Below, piece after piece: positions 51,589 through 62,639 of a stretch of DNA of 64,000 bases. The DNA is from Benincasa hispida. Taxonomy: Eukaryota > Streptophyta > Magnoliopsida > Cucurbitales > Cucurbitaceae. The number at the start of each line of letters is the position of its first letter. Positions within the stretch are counted from its first letter, which is position 1. The translations under genes were made by a program, and so were the position numbers. Location of the stretch: the NCBI RefSeq assembly GCF_009727055.1, contig NC_052353.1, positions 64,561,868 to 64,625,867 on the forward strand. The letters run 5' to 3'. The notes beneath the pieces are model-generated. The model ran no database searches. It was not told where the DNA came from and was given only the letters and a program-made list of their open reading frames with translations.

Positions 51589-53247
51589 TTAGGAGGAGTC
51601 TGATACAATGCTAGCATACAAGAGCCTGTTCCAAGTATCAGGCAAACCGGGCAAACACCAGTGGCTGCAATCAGCAATGATCTCTTCTTTTCTCCGTTTC
51701 ACTGCTACCAAGAGCTTTCCCTGCTTTTTTGCATAAATTGATGGATGTGCATCTCTGCGATACTGGGATAGCTTTGTTATGTTCAAATACTTTACCGGGG
51801 TTTTCATTCTCTTGATTGTTCTCTCAAATACTTCAATTAATGACTCAGGGAATATCTCTTGGTAGGACTCATCTGAAAACGGTTGGGTTTCATTGTAGCA
51901 CCATTGCTTCCCCTTGTGTTCTGGCGATATACTTCTAAAGAAAACCACTGTTTTATTCCTATCCACGTTTTGATCAATCCAATTTGACCAGGTTTTCATG
52001 GCTGCCTCAAGTGCCAACTCCATATCCATTGTTTCTACCATCTTCCCATCATAATGAAAGTAGTCCCATCTGCAAAATTTTTCTCTAAGTTAATCTCTTG
52101 GTTTCTCAGAGATGAAATGAAAACTGTTCTACGTCAGAAGCTTAAAAATACTTGGCTCTGATTGCTTAAATAAGTCAGCTAGAATGTTCTTGTTATGTAA
52201 CAGAAGTTCTACAAGTACTTACGCTTGTAACTTCCCCTGATGCACCCACCAATGACCAGTATTGAACACCATGATATTTGCACCGTACCATTTCTTTGAC
52301 ATAGCTGAGAGTTTGCCAAGCTCCAATATTCTGGCACCATTTGCCTCGTCGACTTTTAGTTCCACCAGAAACGGACTCCAGAAAAACTCCACAGAACAAT
52401 TGTATTCCTGAGGTTATCATAGGCGCTGTTACTTCAAAGTCACATTATAGTATATATGAAAATACAAGAAAATGTACATGGAAAAGCTCGGCTAACTGCC
52501 TTTGCTTTGAAGATCTTGTAGCTGCCACTTTTTACGTCGACATAAACCTGAGAGGGAGGTAAAGCAGAGTAGAGAAGACAAGCAAGAGATTCCCATTGGT
52601 TTCTGTTAAGTGAGTCCCCAGCTATGATCATTCTCTTTCCTCTGAGTTTCTCTAACATATCTTTGCTATTAAACCTTCAAAGTTTATGATTAAAATGATT
52701 AAGTTTATAGTAGTAATTAGCTTTAATGCCACTACTAGTGGCTGATACAACACTTCCACGAATCAGTATTGGATAAAAATGTAGTGGAATTTGAATAGAA
52801 ATTGAAGTGAAGAGCTAATCTTTAAGATCACCTGGGCACCTTGCACCCAGCGGCTTCCCAGTTCAACTTCTCATAGCCAAAATCTCGTCGGCCATTCCTT
52901 CGGCAGCTTACTTGGTCACTAAGAAATGGACACTTAGTTTGATCGTAGAGAGGACTTGCCTTAGGATCATAAACCCACTTGCCATCAAAGATGTTGCAGC
53001 TTTTCTTCTTATGCTTATCATACTCACTGAGACGTGAAGTATCATTGGGCTGCAACTGAATGCTAGCTGCAACATAATAGTCCACGAGGCTGAACGAAGA
53101 TGACAATGATGAGGTCGAGCTTCGAAAAGTAAAAAAGTTCAGAGTCTCGTGGTCTTGACCAAGCAAGAACATTAGGATGATAATGCTTGTGAGGCTTGTA
53201 AATGTGCAAAGTTTCCATCTCTGGTTAATGGTGAAGCTGCTATCCAT
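51589..53247 (-). CDS. trichome birefringence-like (TBL) polysaccharide O-acetyltransferase
   Basis: A Golgi type II membrane protein of the TBL/DUF231 family, whose members O-acetylate wall polysaccharides such as xylan, mannan or pectin. Exons in coding order: 53247-52832, 52674-52500, 52407-52223, 52069-51589, giving 418 aa. A signal anchor lies at about residues 11-28. The TBL domain opens with CNIFDGKWVYD near 84. The catalytic GDS is at 158-160 (IIAGDSLNRNQW), and the DxxH motif (DCSHWC) has Asp 392 and His 395. Exon 2 is best ended at 52500, where the donor would be GC (aag|gcagtt); using the GT three bases later (52497) adds one Ala and breaks the usual FKAxxYN spacing. The specific polysaccharide is not deducible. 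It faces the phospholipase gene across about 1 kb. Confidence 0.92.
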
Positions 53248-54242
53248 TGCTTGATACCTCTACTTCCCACCAGAAGTAAGAAGCTATGTTATTTTGGGAG
53301 TTGGATCAGAAGGTGAGGCAATTATAGCAAGGCACTACAAGTTTGTAAGAACTGGGCAAGTTTTAGTAAAAAATGCCTAACTACTCTTTGAGAATTTGCA
53401 TCCCACTTGTGAAATATTGGTGGGCAAATCACTTTTAGATGACTAAAAACATGTAAAATTTGAAGCGATAGGATTTGACAATGGCCATTTAAAAATATAT
53501 AGAGTGCTTGAGATTATGTCGATATCATTAAAGGAAACATGTTATCTTTGAGAGTTTTAAAGTAGTAGCAGAGTGGTTGACTAAAACCACTTGAACGGTA
53601 ACTGCTCAAACACCGGCAAATAGCACAAGATTTAGGTAAAGCTTATCTCCTCAACTCCACTCTCTGGCGTGGTGGGTGCATAATTAGATACAATAAATTT
53701 CAGCAATTATCTTTTAAAGCATGGTTTATTACTTGCTTCTTCAGGCTTGTACGTCAAGTTGTCAACTAATCCTACTATGCAGTAGCCTTGACTTTCTTTT
53801 AAGAAACAGCTGAAAGGGGTTATTCATCTTCAACCGTATACATATATATATATTTTTTTTCTTTGGGCTTGAGAGGGTGGGGTATTGGACAAGAACCAAC
53901 CAGACAACAAATCCATGATTTTAAAGAAAGCATCTGAATTTTTGTAATGTACAAACAATTATAGTAAGTTCCTTGATGTTTTCTTTAGCTAATTTTAGGT
54001 TTATGTGCAGGTGTAATCCAGGTGGGAGCATGGAAATTCAATCACTGACCTAATTCTAACATGTTAGCCACCTGCCAATAATGGATGAAAATGATGATCT
54101 GAAAACATGGCGTTTTTGGTGCCCAACTTTTTTGTTACCTACCTAGACACGTTTTTTAGCCATATATTGTTACCTTGTGTACTTCAGAGAATTGAGAATA
54201 GGAAGGCATTTACGACGGGAGAGAGTTGGCACGTCTGAGAAA
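53248..54242. promoter_or_regulatory. shared upstream region of TBL (-) and phospholipase (+)
   Basis: About 1 kb separates two divergently transcribed start codons. A TA-rich run (catatatatatatt) lies near 53840. Core promoters cannot be assigned with confidence. Confidence 0.4.
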
Positions 54243-55519
54243 ATGATAGGCAACATAGCTACTAGATGGAGGTTACTCAGTGGGGAGGATAACTGGAAGA
54301 ACCTCTTGGACCCTTTAGACATCGATCTTCGACAATACATTCTTCACTATGGAGATATGGCACAGGCAACATATGACAGTTTCAACTCGAACAAGTTGTC
54401 GAAATTTGCTGGGGACAGCCATTATGCAAAGAAGAACCTCTTCTCCAGAGTTGGTTTAGCTATTGCCAACCCTTACAAGTATAAGGTCACCAAATTCTTC
54501 TATGCAACTTCAGGGATTGAAGTGTCAGAAGCGTTTTTGTTGAAGTCTCTTTCAAGGGAAGCTTGGAGCAAAGAGTCCAATTGGATGGGATATGTTGCAG
54601 TGGCGACCGACGAGGGAAAGACTGCATTGGGAAGAAGGGACATTGTAATTGCTTGGAGAGGAACAATACAAGCATTGGAATGGGTTAATGACTTTGATTT
54701 TCCTCTTGTTCCTGCCTACAAACTATTTGGAGCAGCTAATGATTCTCATGTTCATAGAGGCTGGCTTTCCATTTACACTTCTCAAGATTCTCGATCACCT
54801 TATAACACTAACAGTGCAAGACAGCAAGTAAGTTTCAATACTTTCAGTTTCATATATATATATATATATATCATCACTAACTATATATTCATCATCTAAA
54901 TTATCAGGTTCTATCTGAAGTTGAGAGGCTACTAGAAGAATATCAAGATGAAGAGATCAGTATAACCATAACAGGGCACAGTTTAGGTGCTGCCCTTGGA
55001 ACCCTGAATGCAGCAGACATTATTGCAAATCAGGTAAATAAGAGGAAAAAGCAACCCCAGAAACCCTGCCCTGTAACAGCCTTCTTGTTTGGCAGTCCAC
55101 ATGTAGGAGACTACAACTTCAGGAAGTGTTTTAATTCCATGAATGATCTTCATCTGCTGCGAACTTGGAACAAAGCCGACATAGTACCGGATTACCCACT
55201 GACGGGTTATGTGGAAGTCGGAGAGGAGCTGATAATCGACACACGAAAGTCAAAGTACTTGAAGAGTCCTGGAAATTTCAAGAGCTGGCATTCTTTGGAG
55301 GCTTATCTTCATGGGGTGGCAGGAACACAGGGAAATGAAGGTGGATTTATTTTAGAAGTGAAAAGGGACATAGCACTTGTGAACAAATCTTTGGATGCTC
55401 TCAAGGATGAGTATTTAGTGCCTGGCTCATGGTGGTGTACCCAAAACAAAGGAATGGTACAAGATGCTGATGGCTTTTGGAAGCTTGAAGATCATGAAAC
55501 AGATGATGAGGAGCCTTAA
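54243..55519 (+). CDS. phospholipase A1, class II (lipase class 3)
   Basis: Hydrolyses the sn-1 acyl ester of phospholipids. Class II members lack a plastid transit peptide and are thought to be cytosolic. Two exons: 54243-54827 and 54908-55519, with a GT-AG intron of 80 bp holding a TA microsatellite, giving 398 aa. The start is the ATG at 54243 ([14 protein letters not shown], typical for the class); the codon at 54177 further upstream in the same frame is GTG, not [11 protein letters not shown] near residue 138 is the conserved oxyanion-side block. The nucleophile elbow GHSLG is at 218-222 with Ser 220. Asp 286 ([10 protein letters not shown]) and His 330 (SLEAYLHG) complete the triad. The acidic tail ends ETDDEEP. 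The reading frame appears intact. Confidence 0.95.
54856..54873. repeat. TA microsatellite in the phospholipase intron
   Basis: A run of atatat repeats within the single intron, directly upstream of the acceptor region. Likely length-polymorphic. Confidence 0.8.
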
Positions 55520-55823
55520 GAACTGTTTTCTGTCATTCTCACCCCTAAAAGCTCAATATGTACATAGAATTTCTATCCTAGTAGCCTCACAAATCATAAA
55601 ACCAGCTTCTAGAGAATAAAATTTGCATTCCAGAAATATTGTAAAAGGGAACTTCAATTCTGTATATTGATTATTGATGAAATAAACAATCAATGGAAGG
55701 CTATTTCAGTGAAGCTAAGAACATACAGATCTTCATATTCATATCAAATGCAAATTTTACACAAACAAGATAATCACACACTATAATTCTTCTCCCACTT
55801 TCCTTTTTGATAAATATGAACAA

Positions 55824-56181
55824 TCAACAAGGAATCTGAGAAGTGAACCACTCCATGACATGAATTGGGGCTTTGATAAGCTCCAACGCAAGCTCCACTA
55901 TCACCGTCAAGCACAAACAACAAGGACATATGCAAGTAAGCGTCAATCTGCAGCAAAAAAAAACAACAGAAAACAGAGATAAATGGAAAGGGAAACAGAT
56001 TGAGAAGGAAGAAAGGAACTAAATCAAAAACACCCAGAAGCTAAAAATGAAAGGGGTTCTGAGAAATTTACCCCACAATCCAGATTATTACGCCGATAAT
56101 GGAAAGGAGAAGAGAAAGGAAAGCAAAAGGCAAGCCAAGCAGGAAGCCCAGTGGCCTACAATCGCCGTCTCCACAGCACAT
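55824..56181 (-). CDS. TAX: TAXIMIN-type signalling peptide
   Basis: A small cysteine-rich, strongly conserved plant peptide; TAX1 of Arabidopsis affects lateral organ separation, and the name comes from a regulator of taxane metabolism in yew. Two exons: 56181-56072 and 55947-55824, with a GT-AG intron of 124 bp, giving 77 aa. It starts [20 protein letters not shown] and ends [10 protein letters not shown] hydrophobic stretch covers about residues 10-37, then CICPCCLC forms a cysteine cluster. The terminal sequences match the family as I know it. Because the gene is split into two short exons it is easy to miss; the longer open frames over it on either strand are chance. I cannot tell TAX1 from TAX2. 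Confidence 0.95.
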
Positions 56182-58794
56182 CTTTTGGTTGTTCGTAAAT
56201 TGTTTCTCACTTTTTCCTTAATCGAATCGCTTTGCTGAAAGATGAAAAAGATGCTCAGGAATTAGAATGTGTAACAAATGGATTGCGTGTTTGTGAATGC
56301 GATTCTTTGTGTTGTTTTAGATTTTAATGAAGGGGTTTGGAGTTTGGACCAAAAAGTGTAGAGATGAGCAGAGTCTAATAACTTTCGCACAAAGCCAGTC
56401 TTAGATGACGACGGAAAGGTTTCCTTTTCCAATAAAAATTTCATTTTTATAATCAAAATTTTGTATTTCCCAATTCCTTTTCATTTCAATGCCAATAATA
56501 CAGAGTGGTTAGAGCTTGGAGTTGCCCTCTGGCCCACTCATTTCTTCTCGAGTAACTTTGTCCTTTGATCTTAATTTACTTTTTACAAAAATTTCATCTT
56601 ATAATTTTACGTTCCAGATACAAATTTATTAAGAGACCATTATAAATATAAACATTAGATCTAAAGTATTAGCATATATAACATAATATAAAAAAAATTA
56701 CAAATATGACCAAATTTAAATAGTTTATCAATGATAGACCATATTATTGGTAGAAATCTATTCACTAGTATGAGTACTTTGCTATATTTGCAATTTTTTT
56801 AAAATGATGTTATACCCTTGGTTATTATTCCTAAAAATATTATCAATTGCAATTATCCATTTATTAACTACAGACGTATTAACTCCAAACTTAATAACTT
56901 CACTCGATTGGTCAAACGCCTTCCGTTAATATCCTCAATAAATAAATAAATAAAATCTAAAATAAATTTTACCATTTTACTTATGTCATTGTTTAGCTAA
57001 TATTTTCGAAATAGCCTTTTTTTTAATCTCCTCCTCCCTTATTTTCTCCTTTCTCCCCATTCTTCTTCTTTTTTTCACATGGAAAAGATCACGACCACAA
57101 CAGAGAGATGTATGTCATAATAATGATAATACAACACTCATATAAGCTTGGATGCTTGAGCATCTTCACTCCCAACAGAAGAAAAAAAAGGTTGACATCA
57201 ACCACTCCATTGAGGGTTGCTCACGATGCCTTTTTCCCTATTTCTGAGGCCTAACGTGTTTGCACCCAAGAAAGTGAGAGCGAGAAATCCAATCTACATA
57301 TGCAATGTTCTGTCTTGGTAATTTTACCCAAATATGGTATAAGCAAAAGGGATTTTTTTTAAAAAAGCAACGGGACAAAATCTTAAAATTTAGAAAAGTT
57401 CAAATATCATTTCAACCCAATATTTTGGGTATCCGTGTGATTATCCCTTACACTTGGCAGATATTGATTTAATAATTTATATTATTTTATCCTGTGTTTC
57501 GTAAGAAAAGGAAAAACACGATTCGTACACTCGGAATTCTAAGAACATTTGGACAGGTTTTTGCTTTGTAAAATAAGAATCAATAAATTAATTAAATCCT
57601 ATACATGGGTGCTACCCAAAATTAAAATAACCGATGAAATTGACTTAATCAACCATTCATCTTTTGGTTTGATTTTTTCTTTTTAATATATTAATTTAGA
57701 TTAATTACAAGTTTAGTCTCTAAACTATAGAATTTGTTTTATTTGATTTCTAAATTTTCAAAAGGGTCTAATAGATTATTAAACTTTTAATTTAATATTT
57801 AAGAGATCTCTAACATAATTCTGACAGTTAAAGTAGCTCTTTCATCTGAGATCGGAACTTCAAATCAAATTTGATTCAAATGAATATTTATGCAAATCCC
57901 GAAATTCTAAACTCCCATATGCAGAACTAGAATTAAAGTGGGAGAAAGCTTCTGTTACACCAAACAACAGAAAAGGCCATACCTTTGTACATCCCATTAC
58001 CTATCAAATCATCAAAGAGGACAAACTTTATCCGAGAGAAATTTCCAAAACCGTGTGCAATAATAAAGATAAAGCTCAAAAGTCAAAATAGGTTTCTTCT
58101 CTAAACAACTTTGTTGCGGCAGCAAGTCATATTCAAAGATTTAAAGTTCCAAAATAGTATAACTCAATTAATAAAACATCAATTATCATATCAAAAGTTG
58201 ATGGTTTGTTCTCACGCCAGAAAGCCACCGACGTATCCATCCATTCATGACCGAGACTATCATCCACAGGGCAAATAGATAATTCAATTCCATGAAACTG
58301 AATCAAAAGAGTTTCTAAGTTGTGCTTTTCATATGTTTCTTCCCAAAAACTACGGATTCAAAGGGATGATTTAAAGAATAGTACATAGACCAATGTGTAT
58401 TCTTGGTCTTGATGACTCAGATAAAACAGAAAACTAACTATATAAAACTATACTCCTCAACTTTCATTCACATTAGAATTAAAACACGACCGTCGTTGAC
58501 TTGGGCAGGTAGATTAAATTGTGTTTATTTTCATATTTTCACATGTATATAACCATAATTTACAGGATTCGGAAAAAAAAAATGATAGATCTAGAGATCT
58601 TCAAGCAGTTCTACATTAGTCTGGGGACGAATTGATGCTCTTAATCTTGATGACTGAGATAAAACAGGATACTAACCATACAAAACTGTGCTCCAGAATC
58701 ATTAAACTTTATTGGGTTCTTAGCGATGCAGCAATCAATAACAGCAATGGCAATGTACATTCCCAAAACACCGGACAATGGTGAATTGCACATC
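56182..58794. other. intergenic, with one MITE
   Basis: No gene seen. It includes the presumed TAXIMIN promoter next to 56182 and old repeat debris near 57700-57790. The part 58398-58454 is a diverged duplicate of 58637-58693. Confidence 0.5.
56692..56803. mobile_element. MITE, related to the one at 47709
   Basis: Ends aaaaattacaaatatgacc and ctatatttgcaattttt are near-complementary, enclosing the phrases tatcaatgataga and ggtagaaatctattc. It is more diverged than the copy at 47709. Confidence 0.55.
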
Positions 58795-59502
58795 TCATTC
58801 TGAAGGCCCATGCAGACTGGAGTTCTTGCACTCCATGGATATTAAAGAAGTGAGCCTATCGTAAACCTGAAATAACAGTGATACCAAAAATTCACCGAAA
58901 CAGAACAAACACTTAAACATGGTTCACAAAATTACAAGCATATTACATAAAGTAAGATTAATGATCATGTACCACAGATAGCTGTTCATTTCTAGCGCTT
59001 CCACTTGACTCATCCTGTACATTCGTGTTTGATATGTCATACCTATAAAGTGTGAGCAGTAGTATATTGTCACAAGAGCTACAGAAAAGTTGGGTGAAGA
59101 AAAATTCGACTATAAGCAGATGGGAAGTTTTCATACCAATCACGTGGAAAGCCAGCTTCATCTCGAGCTGAATAATTGAAAGGCCCTTTTAGTTCCACGT
59201 TGTATTCTTTTAACAAGTCTGTATTGGTGCCACCAAAGATGTTATCCAGCATTGCAAGCTTTATGACTTGTATCATTCAAATGAAATAGTAAAAACTGAC
59301 GGGATGATGGATATGAACCTCTAAAAGTCGAGCATGGAGCACGTGCCATTTTCTGACAGACTAAGACGAACCAGTAGACGCCAACAGCTACATGTGCAAC
59401 TTCTTCATCAGCAATTCTAGCTACAATATCAGATGTTCTATGATCCCCGAAGCCAATTAGTTTCTTCACTAGTCGGGGCCCAGCATCAAGTCCTCTAGCC
59501 TC
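58795..59502 (-). CDS. ferritin-like DUF455 protein, last four exons only
   Basis: Exons in coding order: 59502-59319, 59218-59137, 59042-58973, 58866-58795, joined in frame with GT-AG introns, encoding 135 residues plus stop. The first begins EARGLDAGPRLVKKLIGFGD and includes ADEEVAHVAVGVYWF, the EExxH motif of a di-iron ferritin-like fold; the next has GPFNYSARDEAGFPRDWYD; the end reads VYDRLTSLISMECKNSS. DUF455 proteins are uncharacterised, though distantly like tRNA-modifying di-iron hydroxylases. The N-terminal two thirds are not in the 3 kb upstream, as far as I can read. They may lie beyond the copia element at 62426 or be lost, so this could be a pseudogene. A TRIM sits 25 bp upstream of the first exon seen. 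Confidence 0.82.
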
Positions 59503-59527
59503 CTGCAGAATGTGAGATAAAATACAT

Positions 59528-59796
59528 TGTTAGATGATATAATATTAAATTTACCTTTACCTATAAACTTAAGCTTTTGGATCAACTGGTGATTTAAGAT
59601 GGTACCAAAGCAAGTGGTCTAGGAGGTCTTGTGGTCAAACCCCTACAATGTTATTTCCTCCCCAGTTAATATTGATTTCCACTCGTTACATCTTCAACAT
59701 ATTACAAACCCACAAATGAGGGAGTGTTAGATGATATAATATTAAATTTACCTTCACCCATAAGTTTAAGTTTTTTGGTCAATTGATGATTATAGA
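59528..59796 (+). mobile_element. complete TRIM retrotransposon (269 bp)
   Basis: Two direct LTRs of exactly 72 bp (59528-59599 and 59725-59796), both starting TGTTAGATGATATAATATT, enclose a 125 bp interior. The primer site tggtaccaaagc (59600-59611) follows the first LTR with no gap and resembles the tRNA-Met type; a polypurine tract (aaatgagggag) ends just before the second LTR. A perfect 5 bp duplication TACAT flanks the element (59523-59527 and 59797-59801). It has no coding capacity. It lies in an intron of the DUF455 gene, opposite to its transcription. Confidence 0.92.
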
Positions 59797-59801
59797 TACA
59801 T

Positions 59802-62425
59802 ATATGCATTTTTCATAGAAGAAAAGCAATAGCAACCAGAACGAGCTAATGTATTTTTACTGAAACAGACCAAAATCTGCTCGACTGCTCGTTTGCTCGT
59901 CTACTCATATCCCGTGACCCACTCCATTTGTACCCTCAATCAATATTTTCCTTCCTTCAAAGCAACATCAATGACCAAGAGATAGTACCGATTGGAGAAG
60001 TTTTTGTTGTCAATCCATTTGATCGGATTTACCCTTTTTGTAATTTCATGTTATCAATGAAATGTTAAGGTTGACCAAAAAGATGCATCAAGCATTGAAG
60101 CAACGATCATTCTAGGAGAATACAAGTAGTCACTGTCATCCAATAAAGATTCCCCTCCAATCTCCGTGGGTGAATGCAAACATAAAAGGTTAAATTATAA
60201 GTTTACTCCCTAAATGATGAAATTTGTGTCTATTTGGTCTCTGAATTTTCAAAAGTGTCTAAGAGATCTCTAAACTTTCAATTTTGTCAAATAAATCTTT
60301 GAATCTTAAATTTTGTATCTAATAAATCCATAAAGTTTCAATTTTGTGTCTAATAAATCCCCAACTTTCAAGTTTTGGTTTAGTCCCAAAAAATTCAATT
60401 TTTTTTAAATTAATTGATCTACTAGATTATAGATTTGAATTTTATGTCTAATAGAATCTTAAACTTTCAACATTGTGTAACGTTCAATCTGGTTAGAGAA
60501 TTATTTGACTCCCTAAAATGATCCTCTTCTCAAGAAAATTTTTAGTATTACAGTAGTGTGAAAAACTTTACATACGACCTCCATTTATTATTTGCCATAA
60601 AAAAATATTAAAAGTGGTGTGGGAGCTTGAATTAAAACAATATATCATTTAATAATGTATTAAATAGTAAATTGAAGAAGTATGTACTATTAAAGTACCT
60701 AAAAAGTTCTCCCCTCTCCTTCATCTTTCACTGCTTCCAATCAGTTAGTTTTGAACTTTAATGAGCTAATAAATATTGCTCTATCATTAAATGTACTGTT
60801 ATCTTCTCTCACAGGTTTCACGATTTTGTTCTCTCTTCTTTATTGCCCCTTTCTTTCAAAGCAAACTTAGCAATAAAAATCCCATAAGAGTCGTCCCTGT
60901 TCTTTCGTCTGACTCCTTGTTTTTACTAACTTTCATTTCAGTTAAGTCTTTCAAGCCTCCTTAAAATTTTTACAACCGTTTTTCCCCAATAAAGCTTTCT
61001 GATTTTATTCTAGCCTGTTTGTTAATTTTCTTCCACTTCTTTCTCTGATCTACATTTAAGGCAACCTACTGTTCAACTTTCAGCCATGTTTAAGATTAAA
61101 TTAGCATCCACCTTTTCCACTACCTTTTCCACTTCCTTTTGGTTTGAATTTGACAGTTCCTCTTCCATAGTATTTTCAAAAGCCATTTCTTCTAGTAATC
61201 CTTTCCTTCACACCGGGTTATTCATCCTCATCTTTTATACTTCCCAGACTTTCTCTCCCCTAAATAATCAAATCTCAAAGCAACATTGGAGGAAGGATTT
61301 TTTGCATTCTAATCTGAAGGAGTTCCATATATTTGTGTACTTTTTCAGCCAGCAATCTCAATCATCGAGTCATCACAACTTGCATAATAAATCTCTCATA
61401 TTTTGAATGCTCAATGGCTACTTCAGCACGGATAAATCAACAAATTTTCCTTTTAATTTCTAAACTAGCTTCCAAACAATCAATCATAACGGTAGTTCGA
61501 TGAGCACATATCATAAATCCTTATCACCACCTCCCGTGACAAGTAAGGTATTTCCCCTCAATTTGATTTACCCTTCATAACTTGGAATTATCTCTATTTT
61601 TCCATGCTTCTGTGCATTCAACTTTCAAAGTTAAAAGAAGCTTCCTCATTTTCATTCATCCTTTATGCTTGCATAAGAATCAACCTCTTCCTTAATCCTT
61701 ACTAGAACATCTGAGCAAAGCCTTGCCGACGAGGAATGGGTTTGACTTACAATTGCTTTGATGCCTCCAAGATTTAGCGTCCATGATCATAGAAATATAG
61801 CTATGTGATTACAATGGTAATGGCCCACTCTATATCTGCAAATTTCTATCCTTTTCTGAATTTATCACCTTTTTTATTCCTTATTGTTTTTACCCAGAGA
61901 TGCTTTTTCCCTCACCCACCATCTGGGCAAGGGTTTTTTAGTCTTACTTTTCCGAACAAACTATACTGTTCAAACTGCTGTTCTCTTGGTTATTCACTGT
62001 GGTTCTTCCCCATTTTAGAAATTCTACAGCTCCGTAGTGTCAAGACAGATAGACCTTAGTTTAAACTTAAAAAGGTACAACCAAAAGCAAAAGTCAAGAA
62101 AACTCTCAAATCAGGAAGAAATATCTTATACGAACTAAAGATGCCCTAATGAACTCTCCAAATGTTTACAAAGTACATTCATCAAAGATAAAAAGTAATC
62201 AGTCATATCTCCTCCCCACTTACTCAAAAAGACACCAACTAAGAGAGAAGGTAAAGGTATAATGTAGTTGAGATTGAGCCCAGAAAATAATTGAGTCCGA
62301 CGGGTGGATTTGATTAGTATACCATTTGCTTATGACAAAGACCAAAGGGATGCCTAACCAAAAACATAAGGGGCAGAGCTTGAATAAGTGAAGCAAGCAT
62401 AGGGTAGCAGCCTATTACTTACTAT
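59802..62425. other. intergenic or intron, repeat debris
   Basis: No coding exon was found on either strand. The part 60190-60480 is a degenerate repeat of phrases like gtgtctaataaatccc with spacing near 30-35 bp. The part 60700-62060 is pyrimidine-rich on + with only low-complexity open frames (for example 61086-61406). If the DUF455 gene is intact, this is a long intron. Confidence 0.4.
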
Positions 62426-62638
62426 TGAAAAAGAAGAGAAAGAAGACGACACAAGGAGTTTACGTGGAAAACCCTAATTCAGGGAAGAAAAACCACGATA
62501 GAAAAGGACTTATTATTTAATGTCATACCTACAATAGACCCAACCTCAGATATAAATAGAATGAGGTGAAACCCTAATTTAGCAAATATAGTATAAATTA
62601 CAAAAATGCCCTTAGGGCTAATTCAACGTATTTCAACA
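62426..62638 (-). repeat. 3' LTR of copia element 3
   Basis: Starts TGTTGAAATACGTTG at 62638 and ends ...tctttttca at 62426, 213 bp with TG...CA ends. A polypurine tract (cttgaggggag on the - strand) precedes it. Small size fits a Tork- or RE1-like copia LTR. Confidence 0.8.
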
Positions 62639-62639
62639 C

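Noticed and set aside
54177..54242. Upstream extension of the phospholipase start
   Set aside because: The codon at 54177 is GTG and the protein family starts at the ATG at 54243.
55774..55956. 60-residue - strand open frame
   Set aside because: Wrong frame over TAXIMIN exon 2.
56047..56238. 63-residue + strand open frame
   Set aside because: Antisense to TAXIMIN exon 1, whose protein is clearly conserved.
61086..61406. 106-residue + strand open frame rich in Ser and Phe
   Set aside because: Low-complexity translation of pyrimidine-rich DNA, no domain recognised.
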